Shown piece by piece: positions 54,825 through 63,285 of a stretch of 64,000 nt of DNA. Under the pieces are notes generated by a model. The model was not told the DNA's origin. It did not search any database and saw only the letters and a list, made by a program, of their open reading frames with translations. How positions within the stretch are numbered: position 1 is the first letter of the stretch; every line of letters starts with the position of its first letter. Made by a program: the position numbers and the translations under genes. The stretch spans positions 4,372,501 through 4,436,500 of the forward strand of contig NZ_FMHZ01000002.1 in the NCBI RefSeq assembly GCF_900090315.1, written 5' to 3'. The stretch comes from Micromonospora citrea (lineage in GTDB: Bacteria > Actinomycetota > Actinomycetes > Mycobacteriales > Micromonosporaceae).

Positions 54825-55845
54825 CACGGACCTCCTGGGCGAAGTGGCACGCGCTGGTCCGGCCGTCGCCGAGGACCAGGTCGTGCGGCACCACGTCCAC
54901 GCAGACCTGCTGCACGTACGGGCACCGGGGATGGAAGGGGCAGCCGGACGGGATCCGCATCAGGTTCGGCGGCAACCCCTTGATGGTGGAGAGCTGCTGG
55001 CCCCGCACGTCCATCCGCGGGATCGACTCCAGCAGGCCCTTCGTGTACGGATGGGCCGGCGCCCGGTACAGCGAGCGGACGTCGGCGTGCTCGACGATGC
55101 GGCCGGCGTACATGACGGCGATCCGGTCCGCCACGCCGGCGACCACGCCCAGGTCGTGGGTGATCAGGATCATCGCCATGTCGAGGTCGCGGCGCAGGTC
55201 GGCGAGGAGGTCCATGATCTGGGCCTGCACGGTGACGTCCAGCGCCGTGGTCGGCTCGTCGGCGATCAGCACCTTCGGGTTCATCGCCAGCGCCATCGCG
55301 ATCATGACCCGCTGGCGCATGCCGCCGGAGAACTGGTGCGGGTAGTCGCCGAGCCGGTTGGTGGCGGCCGGGATCTTCACCAGGTCCATCAGCTCGACGG
55401 CGCGCCGCCGGGCGTCCGCCTTGGACATCCCCTCGCGCTGGCGCAGCGTCTCGCCGATCTGCCAGCCCACTGGAAAGACGGGGTTCAGCGCGGAGAGTGC
55501 GTCCTGGAAGATCATCGCGATCTCCTTGCCGCGTACCTGGCGGCGCTGCTCCTCCGACGCCTTCAGCAGGTCCCGGCCCCGGTAGAGGATCTGGCCGGAG
55601 CGGATCACCGCCGGCGGAGTGTCGAGGATGCCCATGATCGCCTGGGCGGTGACGGACTTGCCGGAGCCGGACTCGCCGAGCACGGCGAGGGTCTCGCCCG
55701 GATCCAGGTGGTACGAGACCCCGTTGATCACCTTGGCGACGCCCTCGCCGGTGCGGAACTCGACGTGCAGGTCCCGTACGTCCAGCAGGTGCCCGCCCTC
55801 GGGGGTCGGGGAGGCCGGCGTCGGTCGGACGGCGGACTGGCTCAC
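54808..55845 (-). CDS. Peptide ABC transporter ATP-binding protein, OppD-like (system 2)
   Basis: A 345-residue ATPase. Walker A is [12 protein letters not shown], the signature is [13 protein letters not shown], Walker B is [14 protein letters not shown], the switch is [13 protein letters not shown], and the C-terminal cysteines are in [14 protein letters not shown]. The GTG at 55845 ([10 protein letters not shown]) has GAAAGG about 9 bases upstream. The frame extends to 55962, but that part is a GC-rich repeat-like spacer after oppC. Core sequence aligns with the system 1 OppD protein. Confidence 0.94.
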   Translation of the reverse strand: MSQSAVRPTPASPTPEGGHLLDVRDLHVEFRTGEGVAKVINGVSYHLDPGETLAVLGESGSGKSVTAQAIMGILDTPPAVIRSGQILYRGRDLLKASEEQRRQVRGKEIAMIFQDALSALNPVFPVGWQIGETLRQREGMSKADARRRAVELMDLVKIPAATNRLGDYPHQFSGGMRQRVMIAMALAMNPKVLIADEPTTALDVTVQAQIMDLLADLRRDLDMAMILITHDLGVVAGVADRIAVMYAGRIVEHADVRSLYRAPAHPYTKGLLESIPRMDVRGQQLSTIKGLPPNLMRIPSGCPFHPRCPYVQQVCVDVVPHDLVLGDGRTSACHFAQEVRDDSAR

Positions 55846-55958
55846 TGCGTTCGCCTTTCGCTCGCGGCTGCGGGGCCCGCTGCGCGCGCTCCCCGCGCTC
55901 GCACCGGCCGCTGCCTGTCGTTCACGACTGCCCGGCTCGTTTCGCGTGCTCGCACCCG

Positions 55959-56915
55959 TCACCGCAGCTTCGGGTCGAACGCGTCGCGGATCGCGTCGCC
56001 GAGCATGATGAACGCCAGCACGGTCAGCGCGAGGAAGGCCGAGGGGACGATCAGCGGGGTGGCCGACTCCCGCATGTGCACCCGCCCGGAGTCGATGTCG
56101 ATGCCCCAGGAGATGGTCGGCGCCCTCAGGCCGATGCCGAGGAAGGAGAGCGTGGCCTCGGCCGCGATGAAGGAACCGAGCGCGATGGTCAGCACCACGA
56201 TCGCCGGGGCGAGCGCGTTCGGCAGGATGTGCCGCAGCATGATCCGACCGTCGCCGGCGCCGAGCATCCGGGCCGCCGCCACGTAGTCCTGCTCCTTGGC
56301 GGTGATCACCGAGGAGCGGACGACGCGGGCGGCCGTGGTCCAGCCGAGGATCGCCAGCACGAAGATCACCGCGCCGATCCGGACCGCGGAGCTGTCGCTG
56401 TTCACCCGCTTGAGCAGCACGATCGCGGCGAGCAGGAGCGGAATGCCGAGGACGATGTCGATCACCCGGGAGAGCACCGCGTCGACCCAGCGGCCGAAGT
56501 AGCCGGCCAGCATCCCCACGGCGAGCGCGATCAGGCCGGTGAGCAGCGCGGAGAGCGCCCCGACCAGCAGCGACGCGCGGGCGCCGTACACCGCCCGCGA
56601 GTAGGTGTCGCAGCCCTGGAAGTCGTACCCGAAGATCGCCCCGCCGGACGGGCCGGCGTGCTGGCGGGCCAGCACGCAGTCGCGGGGGTCGTTGGCGGTG
56701 AACAGGCCGGGTGCGGCGGCCATGGCGGCGACCAGCACCACCAGGGTGAGGCTGATCCAGAAGATCGGCTTGCGGCGCAGGTCGCGCCAGGCGTCGCCGG
56801 CCAGGCTGCGGGGCTTCTGCGGTACGCCCACCTGGTTCGGCGCGCCGGGCTCACCCGACGGCCCTCGCCGCGCGGCCTGGTTCTCGCTCGCGGCGACGGT
56901 CTCGAAGTCACTCAT
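55959..56915 (-). CDS. Peptide ABC transporter permease, OppC-like (system 2)
   Basis: A 318-residue permease. The soluble N-terminus precedes LRRKPIFWISLTLVVLVAAM. FGYDFQGCDTYSRAVYGARAS is the family extracellular segment. The EAA loop is AKEQDYVAAARMLGAGDGRIMLRHILPN, and it ends FIMLGDAIRDAFDPKLR. The start is set at ATG 56915 because the open frame beyond it runs through 78-bp REP-type repeats (MSAANESATRCF-like translation), which are not coding. Confidence 0.94.
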   Translation of the reverse strand: MSDFETVAASENQAARRGPSGEPGAPNQVGVPQKPRSLAGDAWRDLRRKPIFWISLTLVVLVAAMAAAPGLFTANDPRDCVLARQHAGPSGGAIFGYDFQGCDTYSRAVYGARASLLVGALSALLTGLIALAVGMLAGYFGRWVDAVLSRVIDIVLGIPLLLAAIVLLKRVNSDSSAVRIGAVIFVLAILGWTTAARVVRSSVITAKEQDYVAAARMLGAGDGRIMLRHILPNALAPAIVVLTIALGSFIAAEATLSFLGIGLRAPTISWGIDIDSGRVHMRESATPLIVPSAFLALTVLAFIMLGDAIRDAFDPKLR

Positions 56916-56917
56916 GC

Positions 56918-57099
56918 CCGATTCCTTCGCTGCGCGCTGTCGGCCCGCCCCCTCGCTGCGCTCCGGGGCGCGCCGAGCCGCGAAACACCGCGCTGCCGAT
57001 TCGTTCGCTGCGCGCTGTCGGCCCGCCCCCTCGCTGCGCTCCGGGGCGCGCCGAGCCGCGAAACACCGCGTTGCCGATTCGTTCGCTGCGCTCACTCAT
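56918..57099. repeat. 78-bp tandem REP-like repeats between oppB and oppC of system 2
   Basis: Two full units begin at 56918 and 56996 and a third, truncated unit at 57074. Units contain short palindromes (GGGGCGCGCC, CGCTGCGC). The end of the array (57070-57099) is identical in inverse orientation to the oppB/oppC junction of system 1 (36692-36720). Translations in two minus frames (SERSERIGNAVFRG, ANESATRCFAARR) stay open, so they can be mistaken for protein. Confidence 0.9.
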
Positions 57100-58030
57100 A
57101 GCGGATCCTCGGGTCGAGTACGGCGTACAGGACGTCCACCACCAGGTTGGAGACGAGGTAGACCACGACGAGCACGCTGACGATGCCCACCACCAGCGGG
57201 CCGTCCTCGGTGCGGATGCCGCGGAAGAGGTTGAAGCCGACACCGGGGATGTTGAACACGCCCTCGGTGATGATCGCGCCGCTCATCAGGTTGCCCAGTT
57301 CGACGCCGAGGAAGGTGACCACCGGGATGAGCGAGTTGCGTAGCACGTGCACGCTGACGATCCGCCGTTTGACCAGGCCCTTCGAGCGGGCGGTGCGGAC
57401 GTAGTCGGCGCGCAGGTTCTCGGCCACCGAGGTCCGGGTCAGCCGCAGCGCGGTGGCCAGGGAGAGGGAGCCGAGCACGATGCCGGGCAGCAGCAGCGCG
57501 TACAGGTCGGGGTCGGCGCCGGCGGTGGGCGGGAAGAGCTGCCACCTGACGCCGAGGAAGTACTGCGCGAGCGGGGCGAGCACGATCGTCGGGATGCCGA
57601 GCACCAGCAGCGTCAGCAGCAGCGTCGAGTTGTCGAAGATGCTGGCCCGCCGAATGCCGGCGAGCACGCCGGCGGTGACCCCGAAGAGGATGGTGACGGC
57701 CATGGCGATCAGCGCCAGCTTGACCGTGACCGGCCAGGCGGCGGCCAGGATGTCGCCGATCGAGCGTCCGGTGAGGGACTGCCCGAGGTCGCCCCGCAGC
57801 AGGTTCTTGATGTAGTCGAAGTAGCGGTAGAAGAAGCCGCCGACCCCGGTCTGGTCGAGGTGGAACTTCTCCGTCAGGTATGCCCGCTGCGCGGCGGTGA
57901 CCGGTCGCTCGCCGGCGAGCGCCTGGATGGGGTCGCCCTGGCCGGCGAACATCAGCGCGTAGACGATCAGCGTGGTCCCGAAGAACGCGAGGACCATCTG
58001 GAGCAGGCGCCGCAGGATGAAGCGGAACAT
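57092..58030 (-). CDS. Peptide ABC transporter permease, OppB-like (system 2)
   Basis: A 312-residue permease beginning MFRFILRRLLQMVLAFFGTTLIVYAL. The EAA loop is LRADYVRTARSKGLVKRRIVSVHVLRNSLIPVV in part, and it ends VVDVLYAVLDPRIRYE. Helices and loops correspond to those of the system 1 OppB protein, but extracellular loop 1 (AGQGDPIQALAGERPVTAAQRAYL) is different, which may affect the docking of its own binding protein. ATG at 58030, just after the hairpin that follows the binding-protein gene. Confidence 0.95.
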   Translation of the reverse strand: MFRFILRRLLQMVLAFFGTTLIVYALMFAGQGDPIQALAGERPVTAAQRAYLTEKFHLDQTGVGGFFYRYFDYIKNLLRGDLGQSLTGRSIGDILAAAWPVTVKLALIAMAVTILFGVTAGVLAGIRRASIFDNSTLLLTLLVLGIPTIVLAPLAQYFLGVRWQLFPPTAGADPDLYALLLPGIVLGSLSLATALRLTRTSVAENLRADYVRTARSKGLVKRRIVSVHVLRNSLIPVVTFLGVELGNLMSGAIITEGVFNIPGVGFNLFRGIRTEDGPLVVGIVSVLVVVYLVSNLVVDVLYAVLDPRIRYE

Positions 58031-58067
58031 ACTTGGCAGTCTCTCTGAAAAAGGGCGAAGAGGAAGG

Positions 58068-58102
58068 CGGGTCGGGCCACCGTCCGCCGATGGCCCGACC
58101 CG
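58068..58102 (-). terminator. Hairpin between binding-protein and permease genes (system 2)
   Basis: A 12-bp perfect stem CGGGTCGGGCCA (58068-58079) with its complement at 58091-58102, 14 bp after the binding-protein stop. It occupies the same operon position as the hairpin in system 1. Confidence 0.75.
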
Positions 58103-58115
58103 TTCTGCCGTGGTG

Positions 58116-59720
58116 TTACTTGACGGCCTCGATCTTCAGCAGGTCGATCCGGTCGAAGAGATCCATCTCCACGTTCTTGACCTTGGTCGAGTGGCCGAAG
58201 TTGTTCTGGCCGTACCGCAGCGGGATCACCGGCAGGTCCTGCGCCAGCAGGCCCTCCGCCGCCTGGTACTTCTTGATCGCCTCGTCCTCGTTCGCGGCGC
58301 TGGCGCCCTCGGCGAGCAGCTTGTCGAACGCCGGGTTGCTGTAGCCGTAGTAGTTCGACGAGCCGTTGCTGCTGTACAGCGGGCCCAGGTAGTTCTCCAT
58401 GGACGGGTAGTCCATGACCCAGCCCATCCGGAACAGGCCCACCGGCTGCTTGGCCTTGACCTTGGTCAGCAGGTCCGCGAACTTCGGCTCGGCGGTGCCC
58501 ACGCAGTCCACGCCCAGGTTGGCCTTGAGCTGGTTGCAGGTCGCGTCGATCCAGTCCTTGTGGCCGCCGTCACCGTTGTAGGACAGCTCGATCTTCGCCG
58601 GACCGCCCGCGGCCTGGTAGAGCGCCTTGGCCTTGGCCGGGTCGAACTCGCCGGCCTCGCCGATGGTGTTGTCGCGGTAGCCGGCGACGACCGGCGAGAC
58701 GAACGAGCGGGCCGGCTGCTGCGAGTCCTTGAAGATCGACTTGGTGATCTCGTCCCGGTCGATCGCCATCGAGATGGCCTTGCGCACGTCCGGGTTGCTG
58801 AACTCCTTCTGGAACGTCGGGAAGGCCAGCACCTGGAGCGACGAGGCAGGGCTCTGCTGGAACCGGTCACCGAGGTCGGTGGCGGCCGTCGACAGGTTCT
58901 CGGTCGGGATGGTCTTGATGACGTCCAGGTTGTCCGAGAGCACGTCCGCGTACGCGGCCGTCGGCTGCTGGTAGATCCGGAACTCGACGCCGGCCACCTT
59001 CGGCTTCTCGCCGGGGAAGGCGTCGTACTTCTCGACCTCGACCTTGGCGTCGTGCTGCCAGGTGCCCTTCATCTTGAACGGACCCTGGCCGATCGGCGCC
59101 TGCTCGTACCCCTCGGCCAGCACGCCGGGCGCGGAGAACGCGGCCTTCGGCATCGGATAGAAGGCGGTGTAGCCGAGCATGCTCTTGAACTCGCTGTACG
59201 GCTCGGTCAGCGTGACCGTGAAGGTCAGGTCGTCGACCTTCTTCAGGCCGGACAGCGTCTTCGCCTTCGGCGTCTCGCCCTGCAGGTCCTCGTAGCCCGC
59301 GACCTTCTCGAAGAAGTAGCTCGAGTTCTGACCGTTGGGGGCGTAGGCACCGTAGTTCCACGCGTCGATGTAGCTGTCGGCGGTGACCTTCTCGCCGTTG
59401 TGGAAGGTGTAGCCGTCCTTGAGCTTGACGGTCCAGGTGGTGTTGTCCTCGGACGTGACCGACTCGGCCGCCACCTCGTACGGCTTGTTGGCCTCGTCGT
59501 AGTCGACCAGCGGGCTGAACAGGGCGGCGAGCACCTGCGAGCCGCTCGTCTCGTTGGTGTTGGTCGGCACCAGGTGCTGCGGCTCGGCGATCTCGATCCG
59601 CACGGCCGCGTCGGGGTTGCTCTCGCCGGATCCGCCGTCGCCGCCCGAGCCGCAGGCCACCAGGCCCAGGGTCACCGCGAGCGGGAGGGCGGTCCAGGTA
59701 GCGAGCCTGCGAACACGCAT
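58116..59720 (-). CDS. Peptide ABC transporter substrate-binding lipoprotein (system 2)
   Basis: A 534-residue SBP_bac_5 lipoprotein. The signal peptide ends LVACG with lipid-modified Cys23, then a Gly/Ser linker. Landmarks are YTFHNGEKVTADSYIDAWNYG, GQGPFKMKGTW, VRKAISMAIDRDEITKSIF and FRMGWVMDYPSMENYLGP. It is clearly a paralogue of the system 1 binding protein, but differs at many ligand-loop positions, so peptide preference probably differs. GAGGAGG precedes the ATG at 59720. Confidence 0.95.
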   Translation of the reverse strand: MRVRRLATWTALPLAVTLGLVACGSGGDGGSGESNPDAAVRIEIAEPQHLVPTNTNETSGSQVLAALFSPLVDYDEANKPYEVAAESVTSEDNTTWTVKLKDGYTFHNGEKVTADSYIDAWNYGAYAPNGQNSSYFFEKVAGYEDLQGETPKAKTLSGLKKVDDLTFTVTLTEPYSEFKSMLGYTAFYPMPKAAFSAPGVLAEGYEQAPIGQGPFKMKGTWQHDAKVEVEKYDAFPGEKPKVAGVEFRIYQQPTAAYADVLSDNLDVIKTIPTENLSTAATDLGDRFQQSPASSLQVLAFPTFQKEFSNPDVRKAISMAIDRDEITKSIFKDSQQPARSFVSPVVAGYRDNTIGEAGEFDPAKAKALYQAAGGPAKIELSYNGDGGHKDWIDATCNQLKANLGVDCVGTAEPKFADLLTKVKAKQPVGLFRMGWVMDYPSMENYLGPLYSSNGSSNYYGYSNPAFDKLLAEGASAANEDEAIKKYQAAEGLLAQDLPVIPLRYGQNNFGHSTKVKNVEMDLFDRIDLLKIEAVK

Positions 59721-59781
59721 GTAGCCTCCTCATCTCCTCACGCTGCGCAGTCGGGCCCGACGCTGGGTTTACGCTGCGCAA

Positions 59782-59819
59782 CGTTGGGCAACGGTAGGCC
59801 GCAGGTCGGCGTTCGACAA
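59782..59819 (-). promoter_or_regulatory. Promoter and candidate operator of peptide-transport operon 2
   Basis: On the minus strand, TTGTCG (plus 59814-59819), 17 bp, TACCGT (plus 59791-59796). A perfect palindrome CGTTGGGCAACG (59782-59793) overlaps the -10 and start site, and CAACGTTG (59779-59786) overlaps it in turn. TTGCGAAGCAA (59828-59838) is a further dyad just upstream. This layout suits a repressor. Confidence 0.5.
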
Positions 59820-59838
59820 CGAGTGCGTTGCGAAGCAA

Positions 59839-60147
59839 TCACGGGGCGCGTTCGGGGCCTTGCCCTGGCTGGCTCGGCCTGGTAGTGCCCGGTCGGTGCC
59901 GCATCGCGCCCGACGTGGGAGATGTCTCGTCGTCGGTGGTGTTCGCCGGTGCTCCTTGCCCTCCCTGAGTCGTTTCGGGACCAGCGTCCGCGATCAGCGC
60001 CGTCGCGGTCCGCTCGTCCGGATCCGGGTGTGACCGGGCCGACGGAGGATAACTCACAGTGACTAAGGCCACGTCACTCAACGTGATCACCGGTGGGCTG
60101 GCGCAGGTCGTCAGCCCACCGGGCGCCGACCGTGAGACGATCTGGGC
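59839..60147 (+). promoter_or_regulatory. folD upstream region with hairpin
   Basis: 309 bp without a gene. Features seen: GTGAC (60060-60064) and GTCAC (60073-60077) as a spaced dyad, and an 11-bp perfect hairpin CCGGTGGGCTG (60090-60100) with CAGCCCACCGG (60112-60122), ending 25 bp before the folD GTG. The hairpin may be a terminator for upstream readthrough or a leader structure; no known folate riboswitch core is evident. Confidence 0.4.
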
Positions 60148-61008
60148 GTGACGGCGACGCTTCTGGACGGCAAGGCGACCGCGGCCGAGATCAAGGACGA
60201 GCTGCGGACGCGGGTCAAGGCACTGGCGGAACGCGGCATCACCCCGGGGCTGGGCACCGTCCTGGTCGGCGCCGACCCGGGCTCCCAGGCGTACGTCAAC
60301 GGCAAGCACCGCGACTGCGCCGAGGTGGGCATCGCCTCGATCCGCCGGGAGCTGCCGGCCGACGCCACCCAGGAGCAGGTCGACGCCGTGCTCGCCGAGC
60401 TGAACGCCGACCCGGCCTGCCACGGCTACATCGTCCAGCTGCCGCTGCCGGGCCACCTCGACACCCAGCGGGTGCTGGAGCTGATCGACCCCGACAAGGA
60501 CGCCGACGGCCTGCACCCGGTCAACCTGGGCCGGCTCGTCCTCGGCTACGACGGCCCGCTGCCCTGCACCCCGCGTGGGATCGTCGAGCTGCTCCGCCGG
60601 CACGACGTGGCGCTGCGCGGGGCCAGGGTCGCGGTGGTCGGCCGGGGCAACACGGTCGGCCGCCCGCTCGGCCTGCTGCTCACCCGGCGCAGCGAGAACG
60701 CCACGGTGACCCTGTGCCACACCGGCACCCTCGACCTGGCCGCCCACACGCGGGCCGCCGACATCGTCATCGTGGCCGCCGGCGTGCCGGGGCTGCTCAC
60801 CGCCGACATGGTCACGCCGGGCGCGGTCGTGGTCGACGTCGGCATCACCCGGGTGATCGGCCCGGACGGCAAGGGCCGCTACACCGGCGACGTCGCCCCC
60901 GAGGCCGCCGAGGTGGCCGGCAAGCTCGTGCCCATGCCGGGCGGCGTCGGCCCGATGACCCGCGCGATGCTGCTGACCAACGTCGTGGAGCGCGCCGAGC
61001 GCGACTGA
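60148..61008 (+). CDS. folD: Methylenetetrahydrofolate dehydrogenase/cyclohydrolase
   Basis: A 286-residue bifunctional enzyme interconverting 5,10-methylene-THF and 10-formyl-THF, the formyl donor for PurN and PurH. Tyr-x3-Lys of the active site is in [35 protein letters not shown] and [11 protein letters not shown] are family motifs. The NADP-binding loop is [16 protein letters not shown], and the C-terminal [13 protein letters not shown] is invariant. The GTG at 60148 is the only suitable start. Confidence 0.98.
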   Translation: MTATLLDGKATAAEIKDELRTRVKALAERGITPGLGTVLVGADPGSQAYVNGKHRDCAEVGIASIRRELPADATQEQVDAVLAELNADPACHGYIVQLPLPGHLDTQRVLELIDPDKDADGLHPVNLGRLVLGYDGPLPCTPRGIVELLRRHDVALRGARVAVVGRGNTVGRPLGLLLTRRSENATVTLCHTGTLDLAAHTRAADIVIVAAGVPGLLTADMVTPGAVVVDVGITRVIGPDGKGRYTGDVAPEAAEVAGKLVPMPGGVGPMTRAMLLTNVVERAERD

Positions 61009-61228
61009 ACCGCCCGGCTCCCCAACCGGTGGGGCCGGCGCCCGGCCCCGGCCGGTGGTGCGTCCGCCCGGCCCCAACCGGGTGAGTCCCTCGCTTGGTC
61101 CCGCCCGGCGGGCGGGACGGCGGTGACGTTCGCCCCATCCCGGCGATGGCCGCCGCCCCTGGCCCGATCGGTGTCAGGATGACTGATACGGTCCGGAAAA
61201 CCGACTGGTAGCAGGGAGTGGGACGACC

Positions 61229-62179
61229 ATGGGTAAGAAGGTCACTGTCGTCGGGGCCGGCTTCTACGGCTCCACCACCGCGCAGCGCCTGGCCGAGTAC
61301 GACGTCTTCGACACCGTCGTGATCACCGACATCGTGGAGGGCAAGCCCGCGGGTCTCGCCCTGGACCTCAACCAGTCGCGCGCGATCGAGGGCTTCGAGA
61401 CCAAGGTGGTCGGCGTGACCACGGGCCCGAACGGCGAGGGCTACGAGGCCATCGAGGGCTCGGACGTCGTGGTGATCACCGCCGGCCTGCCGCGCAAGCC
61501 GGGCATGAGCCGGATGGACCTGCTGGAGACGAACGCCAAGATCGTCCGTCAGGTCTCCGAGAACGTCGCCAAGTACGCCCCGAACGCCGTCGTCATCGTC
61601 GTGTCCAACCCGCTGGACGAGATGACCGCGCTGGCCCAGCTCGCCACGCAGTTCCCGAAGAACCGCGTGCTCGGCCAGGCCGGCATGCTGGACACCGCCC
61701 GGTTCACCAACTTCGTGGCCGAGGCGCTGAGCGTACCGGTGAAGTCGGTCAAGACCCTGACCCTCGGCTCGCACGGCGACACCATGGTGCCGGTGCCGTC
61801 GAAGAGCACCGTGGACGGCAAGCCGCTGCGTGAGGCGATGCCGGCCGAGCAGATCGAGGAGCTGGTCGTCAAGACCCGCAACGGCGGCGCCGAGGTGGTC
61901 GCGCTGCTCAAGACCGGCTCGGCCTACTACGCGCCGTCGGCCGCCGCCGCCCGGATGGCCAAGGCCGTCGCGGAGGACTCCGGCGAGGTCATGCCGGTCT
62001 GCGCCTGGGTCGACGGCGAGTACGGCATCTCCGGCGTCTACCTGGGCGTCGAGGCCGAGATCGGCGCCGAGGGCGTCAAGCGGGTCGTCGAGACCGACCT
62101 GGACGCCGACGAGCTGGCCAGCCTGAAGGAGGCCGCCGAGGCCGTCCGCGCCAAGCAGGCCGACGTCGCCAACATGTGA
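61229..62179 (+). CDS. mdh: Malate dehydrogenase (LDH-like type)
   Basis: A 316-residue NAD-dependent enzyme oxidising malate to oxaloacetate. The nucleotide loop is VVGAGFYGSTTAQRL, and Asp in VVITDIVEG selects NAD. The mobile-loop substrate arginines are in GLPRKPGMSR. VSNPLDEMT, QAGMLDTARF and the catalytic His in LGSHGDTMVP follow. Asp in LDTAR pairs with that His. This is the LDH-like MDH form found in Bacillus and some actinobacteria rather than the 330-residue cytosolic type. A start upstream of ATG 61229 is not supported. Confidence 0.95.
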   Translation: MGKKVTVVGAGFYGSTTAQRLAEYDVFDTVVITDIVEGKPAGLALDLNQSRAIEGFETKVVGVTTGPNGEGYEAIEGSDVVVITAGLPRKPGMSRMDLLETNAKIVRQVSENVAKYAPNAVVIVVSNPLDEMTALAQLATQFPKNRVLGQAGMLDTARFTNFVAEALSVPVKSVKTLTLGSHGDTMVPVPSKSTVDGKPLREAMPAEQIEELVVKTRNGGAEVVALLKTGSAYYAPSAAAARMAKAVAEDSGEVMPVCAWVDGEYGISGVYLGVEAEIGAEGVKRVVETDLDADELASLKEAAEAVRAKQADVANM

Positions 62180-62194
62180 CCTGAGCACCACCTC

Positions 62195-62228
62195 CGGAAG
62201 GGGCACGCCACACCAGGCGTGCCCCTTC
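62195..62228. terminator. Terminator after mdh
   Basis: A perfect 14-bp stem GGAAGGGGCACGCC (62195-62208) with its complement (62215-62228) and a 6-base loop, 15 bp after the mdh stop. It can also end the convergent hydrolase transcript. Confidence 0.85.
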
Positions 62229-62250
62229 CGCCGTCTCCGCCCCCACCCAT

Positions 62251-62316
62251 GCGGTCGACCATGAGGTTGTTGTCGCCCGCCTCGGCCTGTCGCGGCAACT
62301 TCGTGATCAACGGGGT
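62251..62316. repeat. REP-like element near the hydrolase gene end
   Basis: GTCGACCATGAGGTTGTTGT at 62253-62272 is followed by GGCAACTTCGTGATCAACG at 62294-62312, an imperfect inverted repeat. The 15-mer GTCGACCATGAGGTT is the inverse of the motif at 22699-22713 with one change. Confidence 0.45.
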
Positions 62317-63149
62317 GACGGGCGGGGACCGGTGGGTGGGGGTTGGAGGGGGAGGAACGGAGGGGTGAGGTGGGGGGTGGCGAGGACGATGGGGCCTCGG
62401 GCGGTGAGGGTGCGCAGCAGGGTGGTGCGGGAGGTGCGGGCCGCCTCCGGGTCCATCTCGTGGGCGTACGCCAGCTCCGGGTCGACCAGTTGCACGGCGT
62501 GGACCAGCAGGTCGCCGGTGAGCAGCAGGCGCTCGTCCCCCACCTCCAGCAGCACCGACTGGTGCCCGGGCGTGTGGCCCGGGGTCGGCAGCAGCCGTAC
62601 GCCCGGGTCGATCCGCTCCTCGCCGTCGACCACCCGGAGCTGGCCGGCGGCGCGCAACGGCGCGATCAGGCCGGCCGGCAGCGCCGGGTTGACGCTCTCC
62701 ACGGCGGCCAGTTCGGCCCGCTGGAGCACGTAGTCGGCGTTCGGGAAGTACGGCGTGCCCGGTGAGCCGGTGACCGCCCAGCCGATGTGGTCGGAGTGCA
62801 GGTGGGTGAGCACCACCGTGCGCACGTCGGCCGGGTCGATGCCGGCGGCGGCGAGCTCGGCGGGCAGCCGACCGGGCACCGGCGCCCAGCTCGCGGCGGG
62901 GGAGTCGGCCGGGCCGATCCCGGCGTCGACCAGGGTCACCGGGCCGTCCCCGGCGCGGATCGCGAAGCTGCGGAACGGCAGCCACCACCGCCCGTCGGCG
63001 GTCACCGCGCCCGGGTCCCGTCGGTCGGCCGCCCGCCAGTGCTCGCCGGTGGCGTCCGGGAAGGCCTCCTCACGGGGTTGGAAGAACGGCCCCTCCCCGT
63101 CGGTGAGCGCGGTGACCGTGATAGACCCGAGGGTGCGGCGCGGTGGCAT
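62307..63149 (-). CDS. MBL-fold metallo-hydrolase
   Basis: A 280-residue metallo-beta-lactamase-fold enzyme. The metal motif is VVLTHLHSDHIGW (HxHxDH). Further ligands are His in LLPTPGHTPGHQSV and Asp in LLLTGDLLVHAVQ, with a late His in LATPHL. The arrangement matches the lactonase/AidC-like or general MBL hydrolase groups; the substrate is unknown. The ATG at 63149 gives MPPRRTLGSITVTALTDG; the frame is open to 63308 but without a Shine-Dalgarno. Last residues are Pro-rich and overlap the REP-like element by 10 bp. Confidence 0.87.
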   Translation of the reverse strand: MPPRRTLGSITVTALTDGEGPFFQPREEAFPDATGEHWRAADRRDPGAVTADGRWWLPFRSFAIRAGDGPVTLVDAGIGPADSPAASWAPVPGRLPAELAAAGIDPADVRTVVLTHLHSDHIGWAVTGSPGTPYFPNADYVLQRAELAAVESVNPALPAGLIAPLRAAGQLRVVDGEERIDPGVRLLPTPGHTPGHQSVLLEVGDERLLLTGDLLVHAVQLVDPELAYAHEMDPEAARTSRTTLLRTLTARGPIVLATPHLTPPFLPLQPPPTGPRPSPR

Positions 63150-63235
63150 CGGGCGATGATGCCAGCGGAATCGCGCGCCGTGCATCCCGTTATCCGGCCC
63201 GACCGAGGCCGGCTGGGGGCTGCCGGCCAGTTTCC

Positions 63236-63249
63236 AGTACGCTCGTACT
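63236..63249 (+). promoter_or_regulatory. 14-bp palindrome upstream of icd
   Basis: AGTACGCTCGTACT is a perfect dyad 37 bp before the icd ATG. Position and symmetry suit a regulator binding site near the promoter; the factor is unknown. Confidence 0.4.
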
Positions 63250-63285
63250 GCTTGAGCACGTGTCCCCCGAGAGGAGCGCCGGTCG

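Noticed and set aside
56918..57095. Extended N-terminus of the system 2 OppC-like protein (MSAANESATRCF...)
   Set aside because: The extension is a translation of the 78-bp tandem repeat and has no counterpart in the paralogue; the ATG at 56915 gives the family start.
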